Assembly: GCA_900018345.1 (NCBI GenBank)
Contig: FCNA01000098.1
Location: forward strand, 50,622-114,621
DNA length: 64,000 bases
Direction: 5' to 3'
Origin: Clostridiales bacterium CHKCI006
GTDB taxonomy: Bacteria > Bacillota_I > Bacilli_A > Erysipelotrichales > Coprobacillaceae
Below are positions 24,720-35,100 of this stretch, piece by piece (position 1 is the stretch's first letter; every line of letters begins with the position of its first letter). The notes beneath the pieces were generated by a model, which was not told the DNA's origin, searched no databases, and saw only the letters and a program-made list of their open reading frames with translations. The position numbers were made by a program, and so were the translations under genes.

Positions 24720-24756
24720 TAAATCAGTTGTAACGCGTTAGTTTTTAAATCAGTTG
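24720..24756 (+). repeat. direct repeat flanking a palindrome in the fhs leader
   Basis: TAAATCAGTTG occurs at 24720-24730 and again at 24746-24756 (with T at 24746). Between them lies the perfect palindrome TAACGCGTTA (24731-24740), whose central CG is typical of LacI-family operators. The first copy also encodes a five-codon mini-ORF (TTG 24716 to TAA 24731-24733) behind GGAGG. Confidence 0.6.
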
Positions 24757-24773
24757 GAAGGGACGTGAGAACG

Positions 24774-26444
24774 ATGAAAACAGACGTGGAAATTGCACAG
24801 GAAGCCCAAATGCTGCCTATCAAGGAAGTCGCTCAAACAATTGGTTTGGACGAAGATGATCTGGAGTTATACGGCAAGTATAAAGCCAAGATCTCAATGG
24901 AAGCTATTTCGAAACTTCAAAGCCGTAAAGATGGTAAGCTTGTTTTAGTGACCGCAATCAATCCGACAAGTGCTGGTGAAGGAAAAACAACGACAATGAT
25001 CGGTTTGGCTCAGGCAATGAACTATATTGGTAAGAAAACGGTTGTTGCGATGCGCGAGCCTTCTTTAGGTCCTTGTTTTGGTGTGAAAGGTGGTGCCGCT
25101 GGCGGTGGATATGCCCAGGTTGTACCAATGGAAGATATTAACTTACATTTCACAGGGGATATTCATGCGATCACAGCTGCACACAATCTGATCAGTGCGA
25201 TGTTAGACAATTCCATCCATCAAGGCAATCCTTTGGATATTGATGTGCGTACAATTGTCTGGAAACGTGTGGTCGATCTGAATGATCGCGCTTTACGCCA
25301 TATCACGGTTGGTCTTGGCGGAAAGGCGAACGGTGTCCCTCGTGAAGATGGATTTGATATTACCGTGGCTTCTGAAATCATGGCTATTCTATGTCTGGCT
25401 AATGATCTGATGGATCTGAAAGCACGTGTGGCAAAAATCATTGTGGCTTATAACACAAAAGGGGAACCTGTGACAGTTGATGATCTGCAGGCAACAGGTG
25501 CAGTGACGATCTTGCTCAAGGATGCCATCAAACCGAACTTAGTACAAACCTTGGATCATACCCCTGTTTTTGTTCATGGCGGACCTTTTGCGAACATCGC
25601 TCATGGCTGTAATTCTGTAATGGCAACGAAACTGGCAATGAAACTCGGTGATTATGCTTTGACTGAGGCTGGCTTTGGAGCAGATCTGGGAGCGGAGAAA
25701 TTCCTGGATATTAAATGCCGCTATGCCGGTTTAAAACCAGACGCTGTCGTTCTAGTGGCAACGATCCGGGCACTGAAGATGCACGGTGGTTTGGATAAGA
25801 AAAATCTGAATACAGAAGATTTAGTGGCTTTGGAAAAAGGCATCGGAAACTTGACCAAGCATATTGAAAACATCCAAAAATACCATCTTCCTTTAATTGT
25901 CGCTATCAATGCATTTCCGACCGATACGCCTTCTGAATTGGCGCTGCTCGACAAGAAATGCCAGGAAATGGGTGTCCATGTTGCCATCTCGGATGTTTGG
26001 GTCAAAGGCGCCGAAGGCGGCGTTGCTTTAGCCAAGGAGCTCGTTCAGCTTATTGAAACGGAACCATCTCAGTATCAGCCACTCTATGATCTTGATCTGT
26101 CAATCGAAGAAAAACTGAATAAAATTGCAACCGAGATCTACGGAGCTGAGGGTGTTGTTTTCGATAAGAAGGCGAAACGCGCTTTACGTCAGCTGAAGAA
26201 ACTTGGCATGGATAGTTTGCCTGTCTGTGTTGCCAAGACCCAGTATTCGCTTTCAGATGATCAGAAGCTTTTAGGACGTCCGGAAGGTTTCACAATCACG
26301 ATCACGGATCTGATTCCATGTGCCGGAGCTGGTTTTGTCGTCGCTTTGGCCGGAGATATCATGAGGATGCCTGGACTGCCAAAAGTTCCAGCAGCCAACC
26401 ATATGGATATCCTGGAAGACGGTACGATCATTGGGCTGTTTTAA
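24774..26444 (+). CDS. fhs: formate-tetrahydrofolate ligase
   Basis: Makes 10-formyl-THF from formate, THF and ATP; the product is the one-carbon donor for PurN and PurH encoded downstream. The P-loop-like motif [12 protein letters not shown] and the following [18 protein letters not shown] are family signatures, and [20 protein letters not shown] and [15 protein letters not shown] are further blocks. The 556 residues match the family. ATG 24774 is preferred over GTG 24765 because AAGGGA (24758-24763) is too close to the latter. It leads the purine operon; only a weak hairpin separates it from purE. Confidence 0.96.
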   Translation: MKTDVEIAQEAQMLPIKEVAQTIGLDEDDLELYGKYKAKISMEAISKLQSRKDGKLVLVTAINPTSAGEGKTTTMIGLAQAMNYIGKKTVVAMREPSLGPCFGVKGGAAGGGYAQVVPMEDINLHFTGDIHAITAAHNLISAMLDNSIHQGNPLDIDVRTIVWKRVVDLNDRALRHITVGLGGKANGVPREDGFDITVASEIMAILCLANDLMDLKARVAKIIVAYNTKGEPVTVDDLQATGAVTILLKDAIKPNLVQTLDHTPVFVHGGPFANIAHGCNSVMATKLAMKLGDYALTEAGFGADLGAEKFLDIKCRYAGLKPDAVVLVATIRALKMHGGLDKKNLNTEDLVALEKGIGNLTKHIENIQKYHLPLIVAINAFPTDTPSELALLDKKCQEMGVHVAISDVWVKGAEGGVALAKELVQLIETEPSQYQPLYDLDLSIEEKLNKIATEIYGAEGVVFDKKAKRALRQLKKLGMDSLPVCVAKTQYSLSDDQKLLGRPEGFTITITDLIPCAGAGFVVALAGDIMRMPGLPKVPAANHMDILEDGTIIGLF

Positions 26445-26453
26445 ATGAAGAAT

Positions 26454-26477
26454 AAGTGACATCTGTATGTCACTTTT
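26454..26477 (+). terminator. weak hairpin between fhs and purE
   Basis: AAGTGACAT (26454-26462) pairs with ATGTCACTT (26467-26475), loop CTGT, followed by TTCCATTTT. The interrupted T run suggests partial termination at most. Confidence 0.5.
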
Positions 26478-26501
26478 CCATTTTGGAGAAAGGGGAATTG
26501 T

Positions 26502-26990
26502 ATGCAAGTTGCAATCATTATGGGTTCAACAAGCGATCTAGGCAAAGTTGAACCGGCTATTGAGATCTTGAAATCCTATGGTGTGCGTGTGAAGGTACGC
26601 TGTCTGTCAGCGCACCGCGCGCATCTTGGCTTGAGTGATTTTATCAAAGAGTGTAATGAAGATGATACCGAAGTCATCATTACCGCTGCAGGAATGGCAG
26701 CAGCTTTACCGGGTGTGGTGGCCAGTCAGACGGTCTTGCCTGTGATCGGTGTTCCGCTCAGTGGCAGTGTTTTAGATGGCATGGATGCCTTGATGTCTAT
26801 TGTACAGATGCCATCCGGGATTCCGGTAGCCACCGTCGCCATCAACGGAAGCAAGAACGCAGCCTATCTGGCTTTGCAGATCATGGGTAACTCACATGAA
26901 TCGATCCGCACAAAACTGTTGGAGGAAAGAAAACAGATGGAGGCATCAAGTTTAGAAGCCAATCGCCAGGTCATGGCCAAATACGAGTAA
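26502..26990 (+). CDS. purE: PurE: 5-aminoimidazole ribonucleotide carboxylase/mutase
   Basis: 162 residues of the PurE fold; catalyses formation of CAIR in purine synthesis. The phosphate-binding start MGSTSDLGKVEPA and the core CLSAHRAHLG are present. Two usual class I motifs differ: SAHRTP reads SAHRAH and AGxAAHLPG reads AGMAAALPG. No purK, which makes the N5-CAIR substrate of class I PurE, lies beside it. This may be a PurE that uses CO2 directly (class II-like) or one served by a PurK elsewhere. SD GGAGAAAGGGG precedes ATG 26502. Confidence 0.9.
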   Translation: MQVAIIMGSTSDLGKVEPAIEILKSYGVRVKVRCLSAHRAHLGLSDFIKECNEDDTEVIITAAGMAAALPGVVASQTVLPVIGVPLSGSVLDGMDALMSIVQMPSGIPVATVAINGSKNAAYLALQIMGNSHESIRTKLLEERKQMEASSLEANRQVMAKYE

Positions 26991-27008
26991 ACATAGGGGG
27001 ATATGGAA

Positions 27009-27719
27009 ATGGAAAACTTAAAATTATTGTATGAAGGAAAAGCCAAACAGGTATATGAAACCGCCAATCCAGAAGAATATGTCATTCATTATAAAGATGA
27101 TGCAACTGCAGGCAATGGTGCTAAGCACGATCAATTTGAAGGTAAAGGGGTTTTAAATAATACGATCTCCTGTATCATTTTCGATATGCTTGAAGAAGCG
27201 GGAATCAAAACACATATGATCAAAAAAATCAACGAACGCGATATTCTGGTTCGTAAAGTGACGATCTTCCCACTGGAAGTCATTGTGCGTAACATTACAA
27301 CCGGGTCATTCTGTCGTCGCTTAGGGGCACCGGAAGGCATCGTGCTCGATGAACCTATCTTTGAATTGAGCTATAAAAATGATGAATATGGTGATCCTTT
27401 GATCAATGACGATCATGCGGTCGCTTTAAAACTCGCAACGCGTGAAGAACTGACTTATATAAGAGAAACGACATTAAAGATCAATGAATTATTAAAAGCC
27501 TTTTTCTTGAGCTTAAATTTGAAACTGGTCGATTTCAAGATCGAATTCGGTAAGACAAGTGATGGTGAGATCTTGTTGGCTGATGAAATTTCACCAGATT
27601 CCTGTCGTTTATGGGATGTGGAAACCAATCAGAAATACGATAAAGATGTATTCAGACAGGATATCGGTGACTTGATCGAAACCTATAAAGCCGTTTTGGC
27701 AAGAATGGAAAAACAGTAG
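27009..27719 (+). CDS. purC: SAICAR synthetase
   Basis: Joins aspartate to CAIR with ATP. 236 residues, standard length. Typical segments are LYEGKAKQVYET (nucleotide loop), EVIVRNITTGSFCRRLG, and the ATP-grasp metal/aspartate region VDFKIEFG and LADEISPDSCRLWD. ATG 27009 is chosen over 27003 because the SD TAGGGGG ends at 27000. It follows purE by 18 bases. Confidence 0.96.
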   Translation: MENLKLLYEGKAKQVYETANPEEYVIHYKDDATAGNGAKHDQFEGKGVLNNTISCIIFDMLEEAGIKTHMIKKINERDILVRKVTIFPLEVIVRNITTGSFCRRLGAPEGIVLDEPIFELSYKNDEYGDPLINDDHAVALKLATREELTYIRETTLKINELLKAFFLSLNLKLVDFKIEFGKTSDGEILLADEISPDSCRLWDVETNQKYDKDVFRQDIGDLIETYKAVLARMEKQ

Positions 27720-27735
27720 AAAAAGGAGAGCAATT

Positions 27736-28761
27736 ATGGATTATAAAAAAGCTGGGGTAGATATTGAAGCCGGTTATCAGGCCGTAGAATTAATGAAAAG
27801 TCATGTGCAGGCAACGATGCGCAAAGAGGTCTTAGGCGGTATCGGTGGTTTTGCCGGAGCTTTTGATCTGAGTGCGATCAAAGAAATGGATGAACCTGTT
27901 TTACTTTCCGGTACAGATGGATGTGGCACAAAAGTAAAACTGGCTTTTGTGATGGATAAGCATGACACGATCGGTATCGATGCGGTCGCCATGTGTGTAA
28001 ATGATATTGCCTGCTCAGGCGGAGAGCCGCTCTTTTTCCTGGATTACATCGCCTGTGGGAAGAATTATCCCAAGAAAATTGCCTCTATTGTCAGCGGTGT
28101 TGCTCAGGGCTGCATTCAAGCTGAATGTGCGCTGGTCGGTGGCGAAACAGCGGAACATCCTGGTCTGATGCCTGAGGATGAATATGATCTAGCTGGCTTT
28201 GCGGTCGGCGTTGTTGACAAAAAAGATATCATTGACGGATCCCGAATTCAGGCTGGAAATGTACTGATCGGACTTGCCAGCAGCGGTGTGCACAGCAATG
28301 GTTATTCGCTCGTGCGTAAGGTATTTGATATGAGCAAGGAAAGCCTGGATACTTATTATCCAGAATTAGGACGTACTTTAGGTGAGACACTGCTTGAACC
28401 AACGCGTATCTATGTTAAAGCGTTAAAAGCCATCAGACAGGCTGGTGTCAAGATCACGGGCTGCAGTCATATTACAGGTGGTGGCTTCTATGAAAACGTG
28501 CCGCGTATGCTGCCAGAAGGCAAGCGGGCCCTCATCAAAACAGATAGTTATCCAGTACCCGCTATTTTTGATCTGATCGCAAACAAGGGTCAGATCGAGA
28601 AAAAGATGATGTATAATACATTCAATATGGGCTTAGGTATGGTTATTGCCGTTTCCAAAGAAGATGTTTCAGCCACCATGCAGGCTTTACAGGCAGCGGG
28701 ACAGGAAGCATATCAGGTAGGCGAGATCGTTGAAGGCAAGAAGGGTGTCGATCTATGTTAA
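27736..28761 (+). CDS. purM: phosphoribosylformylglycinamidine cyclo-ligase (AIR synthetase)
   Basis: ATP-dependent ring closure of FGAM to AIR. 341 residues. Family marks are DYKKAGVDIEAG at the start, LLSGTDGCGTKVKLA, IDAVAMCVNDIACSGGEPLFFLDYIA and ALVGGETAEHPG, which form the PurM-fold ATP and dimer sites; the C-terminal domain has THITGGGFYENVPRML-like text (CSHITGGGFYENVPRML). The stop overlaps the purN start by seven bases. Confidence 0.96.
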   Translation: MDYKKAGVDIEAGYQAVELMKSHVQATMRKEVLGGIGGFAGAFDLSAIKEMDEPVLLSGTDGCGTKVKLAFVMDKHDTIGIDAVAMCVNDIACSGGEPLFFLDYIACGKNYPKKIASIVSGVAQGCIQAECALVGGETAEHPGLMPEDEYDLAGFAVGVVDKKDIIDGSRIQAGNVLIGLASSGVHSNGYSLVRKVFDMSKESLDTYYPELGRTLGETLLEPTRIYVKALKAIRQAGVKITGCSHITGGGFYENVPRMLPEGKRALIKTDSYPVPAIFDLIANKGQIEKKMMYNTFNMGLGMVIAVSKEDVSATMQALQAAGQEAYQVGEIVEGKKGVDLC

Positions 28762-29345
28762 GGATCGCAGTCCTCGTTTCTGGAGGCGGGACCAATCTTC
28801 AGGCTTTGATCGATGCTTGCCAGGCAGGTACGATCAATGGTGAAATTGTCCTGGTCGTTTCGAATCGTAAAAAAGCCTATGGACTTGAAAGAGCACAGAA
28901 GGCCGGCATTAAAAACTGTGTGATCAAAGACCAGGCAAAGCTATTGGAATGTTTACAGGCTGAAAAAATCGATTTGGTTGTTCTGGCGGGTTATCTGGCA
29001 ATCATCTCTGATGAAATGCTCGCCGCTTATCGCAACCGAATCATCAACATTCATCCATCCCTCTTACCTGCTTTCTGCGGGCCGGGGTACTATGGATTGC
29101 ATGTGCATGAAGCAGCTTTTAAGCGCGGGGTCAAGATCAGTGGGGCCACAGTTCATTTTGTCAGTGAAGTGGTCGATGGCGGTCCAATCATTCTTCAGGA
29201 AGCGATGGATGTCAGTCAGGCCAACAGTCCCGAAGAGATGCAGCAGATGATCTTGGAAATCGAACATCGCATCTTGCCCGAAGCAGTGCGTTTGTTTTGT
29301 TCAGGATGTTTGCAAGTTGAAGAAGAAAGGGTGAAAATACAATGA
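28755..29345 (+). CDS. purN: phosphoribosylglycinamide formyltransferase (GART)
   Basis: Transfers formyl from 10-formyl-THF to GAR. 196 residues. The N-terminal VLVSGGGTNLQALIDAC binds the phosphoribosyl group. The active-site Asn-His is in IINIHPSLLPAFCG, and the Asp in VVDGGPII. It overlaps purM by seven bases and purH by four (ATGA), so the three are translationally coupled. The longer loop after LLPAF (CGPGYYGLHVHEAA) is the Clostridia-type version. Confidence 0.95.
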   Translation: MLRIAVLVSGGGTNLQALIDACQAGTINGEIVLVVSNRKKAYGLERAQKAGIKNCVIKDQAKLLECLQAEKIDLVVLAGYLAIISDEMLAAYRNRIINIHPSLLPAFCGPGYYGLHVHEAAFKRGVKISGATVHFVSEVVDGGPIILQEAMDVSQANSPEEMQQMILEIEHRILPEAVRLFCSGCLQVEEERVKIQ

Positions 29346-30865
29346 GAAGAGCTTTAGTCAGCGTCACCAATAAAGACGGTATCGTCGCATTTTGTCAGGG
29401 TTTAGCTGAACTTGATTTTGAAATTGTGTCTACAGGAGGAACCTTACATACGCTTCAAGAAGCCGGTGTGAAGGCAATTCCAATTGAAGAAGTGACGGGT
29501 TTTCCAGAAATCCTTGATGGCAGAGTCAAGACCTTACATCCAAAGGTACATGGGGCACTCTTATTCAGACGCGATCTGGAAAGTCATGTCAAGACGGTTG
29601 AAGAGATGGGAATTACACCAATCGATCTGGTGTGTGTCAACCTTTATGAGTTTGAAAAAGCATTGAGAGCTGGAAAACCAATGGCAGAGATGATCGAGAA
29701 TATCGATATTGGCGGTCCATCCATGATTCGCAGTGCAGCCAAAAACTATCGCGATGTCCTGATCGTTACAGATCCACAGGATTATACATCCGTCTTGGAA
29801 GCCTTAAAGGAACTGCAGGATGATGAGTCTTTCCGTTTACGTTTAGCTTATAAGGCATTCAGTATGACAGGTGCTTATGATGCGATGATCTCACGCTATT
29901 TCGCAGATGTTGTTGGAGAAGATTTCCCTGATATCTTAAATCTCTCTTTAAAGAAAACAGAACACTTACGCTACGGTGAAAACTCACAGCAGCGCGCTAA
30001 TGCCTATGTGGATAGCTATGTGCAGAATTCTTTATTAGATTATGAGCAGTTGAACGGTAAAGAAATTTCTTTCAATAACGTGAATGACCTGTACGGTGCA
30101 ATTGCGGTGGTACGTGAATTTGGCGATCAGATCGTAACAGCAGCGATCAAGCATTCTACACCTTGCGGTGTTGCAATCGGCAAAACAGGTTATGAATCTT
30201 ATATGAAGGCTTATGAAGCCGATCCACAGTCGATCTTTGGCGGAATTGTGGCGGTTAACTATAAGATCGATAAAGCGACCGCGCTGGAAATGAAGAAGAT
30301 CTTCCTGGAGATCGTTGCTGCACCTGATTATGACGAAGATGCTTTGGAAGTGCTGCGTAAAAAGAAAAATCTGCGTGTGCTGAAATTGAAACATTTAAAT
30401 ACGCGTGAAGCAAAATATGATATCAAATATCTGGAAGGCAAAGCGCTGGTTCAGGATATCAATACGAAGATGTTCAAAGAGATGCAGGTTGTCACAGAAG
30501 ACAAACCTACAGCTGAACAGATTGCAGATATGGAATTTGGCATGAAGGTCGTTAAGTATGTTAAATCAAACGCGATCTGCATCGTGAAAAATGGTGTCAC
30601 TTTAGCTATTGGTGGTGGCCAGACTTCCCGTGTATGGGCCTTAGAGAACGCCATTCACAATAATCCTGATAAAGATTTCAATGGCGCAGTGCTGGCCAGC
30701 GATGCTTTCTTCCCATTCAACGACTGTGTTGAGGTTGCCAGCAAAGCCGGTATCGCGGCAATCATCCAACCAGGTGGAAGCATTCGTGATCAGGATTCCA
30801 TTGATTTATGTAATGAAAAGCACATCCCGATGGTATTTAGCGGATACAGACACTTTAGACATTAG
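29342..30865 (+). CDS. purH: bifunctional AICAR formyltransferase/IMP cyclohydrolase
   Basis: Last two steps to IMP. 507 residues. The N-terminal MGS-like cyclohydrolase domain has GIVAFCQGLAELDFEIVSTGG and GRVKTLHPKVHG. The C-terminal transformylase domain has RYGENSQQRAN and KHSTPCGVAIG (catalytic Lys-His; the usual text is KHxNPCG), and GGQTSRVWA later. The formyl donor is the fhs product. It overlaps purN by ATGA. Confidence 0.96.
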   Translation: MRRALVSVTNKDGIVAFCQGLAELDFEIVSTGGTLHTLQEAGVKAIPIEEVTGFPEILDGRVKTLHPKVHGALLFRRDLESHVKTVEEMGITPIDLVCVNLYEFEKALRAGKPMAEMIENIDIGGPSMIRSAAKNYRDVLIVTDPQDYTSVLEALKELQDDESFRLRLAYKAFSMTGAYDAMISRYFADVVGEDFPDILNLSLKKTEHLRYGENSQQRANAYVDSYVQNSLLDYEQLNGKEISFNNVNDLYGAIAVVREFGDQIVTAAIKHSTPCGVAIGKTGYESYMKAYEADPQSIFGGIVAVNYKIDKATALEMKKIFLEIVAAPDYDEDALEVLRKKKNLRVLKLKHLNTREAKYDIKYLEGKALVQDINTKMFKEMQVVTEDKPTAEQIADMEFGMKVVKYVKSNAICIVKNGVTLAIGGGQTSRVWALENAIHNNPDKDFNGAVLASDAFFPFNDCVEVASKAGIAAIIQPGGSIRDQDSIDLCNEKHIPMVFSGYRHFRH

Positions 30866-30873
30866 GAGGGCCT

Positions 30874-32127
30874 ATGAAAGTATTAGTAATTGGCAGTGGA
30901 GGTCGTGAACACGCGATCGCTTACAAACTCTCTTCAAGTCCTCAAGTTGATCAGCTCTTTGCCATGCCTGGAAATCCAGGCATGGCAGAGATTGCGACGC
31001 TTGTCGAAGGTTCCGTTGAAGATCTTGACGGTATCTTGAAGTTTGTTGAACAAAAGAAAATCGATCTAACGGTCATTGGACCGGAAGTACCTCTATGTAT
31101 GGGGCTGGCTGATCTTCTGGAAGATCATGGGCATATGGTTTTTGGCCCTCGTCAGCAGGCCGCCAAGCTGGAGGGAAGCAAAGCCTTTTCGAAGCACTTT
31201 ATGGCTAAACATCACATCCCAACGGCTCGTTATGAAGAAGTGAACGATTATCAGGAAGCCTTAAATGCATTGGAACATTTTGATTACCCTGTAGTCGTCA
31301 AAGCAGATGGATTGGCTGCCGGAAAAGGAGTTGTCATCTGTGAAGATGCTTCCCAGGCTAAGACCGCTTTGAAAGAAATGATGGTTGACGGTATCATGGA
31401 CGGCGCCGGACGTAAGGTTGTCCTGGAAGAATTTTTAGAGGGGTTTGAATGCTCCTTGCTCTGTTTTGTCGACGGCAAGACGATCTTACCGATGGTTAGC
31501 GCCAAGGATCATAAACAGATCTATGATGGTAACCAGGGACCGAATACAGGAGGCATGGGCAGTGTCTCACCTAATCCATTTTTACCAGAAGGAATCGAAC
31601 AGAAATTAGAAACAAAGATCCTTCAGCCATTCCTCAAAGGACTGCAGGAAGATGGTCTTGATTACCGGGGCGTTGTTTTCATTGGCTTGATGATCGATCG
31701 TCAGAATGAACCTAAAGTGCTGGAATTCAATGTGCGCTTTGGTGATCCGGAGACCCAATCCATTCTGCTTCGCTTAGATACGGATCTATGTGAAGTCATG
31801 GTTGCCTGTGCTAAACGAACACTGGATCAGATCACGCTGAAATGGAAAGAGGAGACGGTGGCCTGTCTGGTTCTGGCAAGCAGCGGTTATCCTGGCAGTT
31901 ATCCGAAGGGGCTAACGATCAGCGACCTTGAGCGAGTGCAGGATGTGATTGTTTTTCACGCCGGCACGAAGAAAGTGGAGGATGAACTTCAGACCAATGG
32001 AGGACGCGTTTTGAATATCTGTGCTTATGGTAAAGATTTGGAAGAAGCGCGTGCCAAAGTTTATCAGGCGGCTGAAGTCATTGATTTTGAAGGAAAATAT
32101 TATCGACATGATATTGGTTTAATATAG
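30874..32127 (+). CDS. purD: phosphoribosylamine-glycine ligase (GAR synthetase)
   Basis: ATP-grasp enzyme that couples glycine to phosphoribosylamine. 417 residues. The N-terminal VLVIGSGGREHAIAYKL binds the phosphoribosyl moiety; the ATP-grasp core contains VVVKADGLAAGKGVVI, GGMGSVSPNPFL and VLEFNVRFGDPETQ. It starts nine bases after purH with SD AGGAGGG. The enzyme that makes its phosphoribosylamine substrate (PurF) is not encoded in the window. Confidence 0.96.
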   Translation: MKVLVIGSGGREHAIAYKLSSSPQVDQLFAMPGNPGMAEIATLVEGSVEDLDGILKFVEQKKIDLTVIGPEVPLCMGLADLLEDHGHMVFGPRQQAAKLEGSKAFSKHFMAKHHIPTARYEEVNDYQEALNALEHFDYPVVVKADGLAAGKGVVICEDASQAKTALKEMMVDGIMDGAGRKVVLEEFLEGFECSLLCFVDGKTILPMVSAKDHKQIYDGNQGPNTGGMGSVSPNPFLPEGIEQKLETKILQPFLKGLQEDGLDYRGVVFIGLMIDRQNEPKVLEFNVRFGDPETQSILLRLDTDLCEVMVACAKRTLDQITLKWKEETVACLVLASSGYPGSYPKGLTISDLERVQDVIVFHAGTKKVEDELQTNGGRVLNICAYGKDLEEARAKVYQAAEVIDFEGKYYRHDIGLI

Positions 32128-32139
32128 AAGGAGACCGTA

Positions 32140-35100
32140 ATGAAAGAAGTATATCGTATTTATGTGGAAAAACGACCTGAAAATGCGGTGGAGGCAAAGG
32201 AAATCCTTAATGATCTGAAAACGGAACTGAAGCTTACGCAATTACAATCCGTAGCGGTTATCAATCGCTATGATGTCCAGGGTGTCAGTCCAGAAATCCT
32301 GGAAGCAGCGATTCCGACCATTTTCTCAGAACCAATGGTTGATGATGTCTATCGTGAGGAATATCCTTTCCGGGATCGTCAGGTCCTTGCAATTGAATAT
32401 TTACCCGGTCAGTATGATCAGCGTGCAGATTCTACGGAACAGTGTATTCAGATCTTATCTGGCAATAAAGATGTGACGGTTCGCTGTGCCAGACTGATCG
32501 TGATGGATGGGCAACTGACGGCAGAAGAATTTGATCAGGTTGCGCATTATCTGATCAATCCGGTCGATTCACGCCAGGCCAGTCTGGATAAACCGCGTGA
32601 CCTGGCGAGCCAGGCGGTCGAAGTATTGCCGGTTCCAACAGTGGAAGGATTTATCGGATGGGATGATGAAGCATTGTCTCATTATCTGGATGCACAGGGG
32701 CTTGCCATGAATCTGGATGATCTCAAAGTCACGCAGACCTATTTCAGAGATGAAGGGCGCGATCCGACTGAGACAGAAATCAAAGTTTTAGATACCTACT
32801 GGTCTGATCATTGCCGTCATACGACTTTTTCAACGGTCATTACTGACTTAGAGATTGGAGAAGGCGATTTTAAGACCATTCTTGAAGAAGACATCGATGC
32901 GTATAAAGCCAGCCGTCATGCTGTTTATGGTATCGAGACCGATCGTCCGATGACGCTGATGGATCTGGCGACGATTGCGGCTAAAGAACTGCGTCGACAG
33001 GGCTTACTGGACGATGAAGAGGTGTCAGAGGAAATCAATGCCTGCAGCATTGAAATCACGATTCAGACCTCTACCGGTCCAGAAAAATGGCTGTTGATGT
33101 TTAAAAATGAAACGCATAACCATCCAACCGAAATCGAACCGTTTGGTGGGGCTGCAACATGCTTAGGCGGAGCCATCCGTGACCCATTGTCTGGACGTGC
33201 TTATGTCTATCAGTCCATGCGAATTACCGGTGCCGGTGATCCACGCGCCAGTCTGGAAGATACCCTGCAGGGTAAGTTACCACAGCGTAAGATCACGACA
33301 GAAGCCGCACATGGGTTCTCCAGTTATGGTAACCAGATTGGTTTGACTACCGGATATGTTCACGAAATTTACGATGAGGGTTATGTTGCGAAACGAATGG
33401 AAGTCGGTGCAGTCGTTGCGGCAGCACCAAAGGAGCAGGTCATCCGTTCTATTCCTCAACCAGGCAACATTGTCCTTCTTATCGGTGGTCGGACAGGTCG
33501 CGATGGAATCGGTGGGGCAACAGGCTCGTCTAAATCTCATACCATCACTTCGATCGAGACCGCTGGTGCGGAAGTCCAGAAAGGAAATCCGGTCGAAGAA
33601 AGAAAGATCCAGCGTCTGTTCCGAAATCCTGAAGTATCCAAAAAGATCATTCGCTGCAATGACTTTGGTGCCGGTGGGGTCTGTGTCGCTGTCGGTGAAT
33701 TGGCACCCGGTCTGGATATCACACTAGATCATGTTTTAAAGAAATATGAAGGCTTGACTGGAACGGAACTGGCTATCTCGGAATCTCAGGAGAGAATGGC
33801 CATCGTCATCGATCCTAAAGATTTCGCCTTTATCCAGCAGGCGTGCTTTGATGAAAACTTAGAAGTTGTCCAGGTGGCAACGGTTACAGATACGAATCGC
33901 TTAGTCATGGTGCATCAGGGGCAAACGATTGTTAATTTAAGTCGTCCGTTCCTCGATGCAGCCGGTGCAAAACGTTATCAGCAGGTTCATATCGATCTGC
34001 CTGATTTTACACATAGTCCATTCCAGAAAGAAACATCTGCATCGTTTGAATCTTTAGTGAAAGAGACAATGGAAGATCTTCTGGTATGTTCTCAGAAAGG
34101 TCTGGTTGAACGTTTTGACTCTTCTATTGGTAATGCAACCGTCCTTTCCCCATTTGGTGGGAAGACCTATGGTACGGAAACCGAAGGAATGGCGGCTCTG
34201 ATTCCAGTTTTGGGCAAGGAAACAACGACTGCTTCTCTGATGGCCTATGGATATCATCCGAAAATTGCAGCCTGGTCACCATACCATGGCGCAAGCTATG
34301 CTGTGATGGAATCCGTTGCTAAAATTGTGGCCATGGGTGGCGATTATGCTCGCATCCGTTTCAGTTTCCAGGAGTACTTCGAAAAATTACTTAATGATCC
34401 GCAGAAGTGGGGCAAACCGATGGCAGCTCTTTTAGGTGCTTATCGTGCACAGAAGGCTTTAGGTTTACCTTCGATCGGCGGTAAAGACAGCATGTCCGGT
34501 ACCTTTATGGATCTATCTGTTCCGCCAACATTGATCAGCTTTGCCATTACGACAGCTGAAGTCGATGACATCATGACGCCTGAATTTAAAGAAACAGGGC
34601 ATCAGGTTGTTGAATTTATGATTGGAAAAGATGAATTCGGTCTGTTCAATTATGAGCATGCTAAGATGCAATATCGACGCATTCATCAGTGGATGAAGGA
34701 AGGGCGTATTGTGGCAGCCTATACAGTTAAACATGGCGGTCTTGTTGAAGCCATCAGTAAAATGGCTATGGGTAATGAGATCGGATTTGATTTCGACAGT
34801 AATCTGTCCTTGGATGATCTCGCGATGATGAATTATGGCAATATTGTCGCTGAACTTGCTGATCAACCGGAAATGATGCTGCCGGGTGACATACGTCTGG
34901 TAGGATATACGACCAATCTGAAGGAACTGCGTTATGACGATCAGTCTGTATCGCTTTCAGAAGTTAGAAACTGGTATGAAGCACCATTGGAAACAGTCTT
35001 CCCAACGCATATTGAAGCGCCAACTTCAGACATCATGATCCAAGATACAGATGTCCGCCCTGCCAGATATGCAAAAGTACGTGTAGACGTTCCACATGTC

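Noticed and set aside
24423..24764. ZTP riboswitch upstream of fhs, as often found before such genes
   Set aside because: The conserved ZTP core segments (such as CCGGG with GGGTCGTGA) are absent from the plus-strand leader.
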